From NCBI GenBank assembly GCA_900552445.1, contig URZS01000036.1, positions 1 through 8,213 of the forward strand: 8,213 bases of DNA. Direction: 5' to 3'. The position numbers and the translations under genes were made by a program. Numbering within the stretch: the stretch's first letter is position 1; each line of letters begins with the position of its first letter. Below the pieces are notes generated by a model, which had not been told where the DNA came from, did not search any database, and saw only the letters and a program-made list of their open reading frames with translations. This DNA comes from an uncultured Veillonella sp. (GTDB lineage: Bacteria > Bacillota > Negativicutes > Veillonellales > Veillonellaceae). Positions 7,416 through 8,213 of this stretch are shown in pieces.

Positions 7416-7469
7416 GACATACTTTTGAGGCAATTTAATACTAGTTTTATACCTAAAAGTATGTCGTTT
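7412..7469 (-). terminator. Intrinsic terminator of upp
   Basis: A perfect 15-bp inverted repeat, AAACGACATACTTTT (7412-7426) and AAAAGTATGTCGTTT (7455-7469), flanks a 28-base loop. It begins 9 bp after the upp stop. In the upp direction the stem ends in GTTTT followed by CTGCTA and a second GTTTT, a modest U-tract. The stem is A+T-rich and the loop long, so termination may be partial, but the position fits separation of upp from the cggR promoter. Confidence 0.75.
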
Positions 7470-7478
7470 ATTCTAATT

Positions 7479-8213
<735 letters not shown>

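Noticed and set aside
7412..7469. 15-bp inverted repeat as ends of a small mobile element
   Set aside because: Only 58 bp in all, no flanking target duplication, and its position right after upp is explained by a terminator.

Overview
The window holds six complete minus-strand genes and one plus-strand gene that runs off the left edge. From right to left, in transcription order, the minus-strand genes are upp (uracil phosphoribosyltransferase), then cggR, gap, pgk, tpiA and gpmI. The last five form a central glycolytic/gluconeogenic operon in the order known from Bacillus subtilis (cggR-gapA-pgk-tpiA-pgm-eno), but without eno. The plus-strand gene (1-1566) is the C-terminal part of a very large activase-related protein of the 2-hydroxyacyl-CoA dehydratase family. 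It converges on gpmI, and the two share a 12-bp-stem bidirectional terminator at 1598-1639.

All the genes point to anaerobic Firmicutes: strong AGGAGG-type ribosome binding sites, a CggR-led operon and the dehydratase-activase protein. The segment from about 2200 to 8213 looks like Negativicutes (Veillonella-like) to me, judging from codon use and protein flavour. The segment from about 800 to 2150 looks more like Lachnospiraceae/Clostridia, and bases 1-800 are richer in G+C again. These assignments are from memory without a database search.

The clearest regulatory element is upstream of cggR. A TTGAAT-N17-TAAAAT promoter is followed by two TGGGAC direct repeats with a 20-bp period. They match the spacing of the B. 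subtilis CggR operator (CGGGAC-N6-TGTC-N4-CGGGAC-N6-TGTC). The operator lies between promoter and ribosome binding site, the layout expected for autorepression of the whole operon by CggR.

The enzymes cover consecutive steps: triose-phosphate isomerisation (TpiA), glyceraldehyde-3-phosphate to 1,3-bisphosphoglycerate (Gap), to 3-phosphoglycerate (Pgk), to 2-phosphoglycerate (GpmI). The Gap cofactor pocket lacks the aspartate that normally favours NAD, so NADP(H) use in the gluconeogenic direction is possible.

The most important caution is that gpmI is a mosaic. Glycine and arginine codon choice changes abruptly near 2155-2215, inside the most conserved stretch of the gene. A weaker change lies near 790-870 in the plus-strand gene. 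This suggests recombination at conserved sequence or, at least as likely, a chimeric metagenome contig. I see no CRISPR array, tRNA, rRNA, transposase or new defence-like system. The window is mostly ordinary core metabolism, with an interesting operator and a suspicious join.
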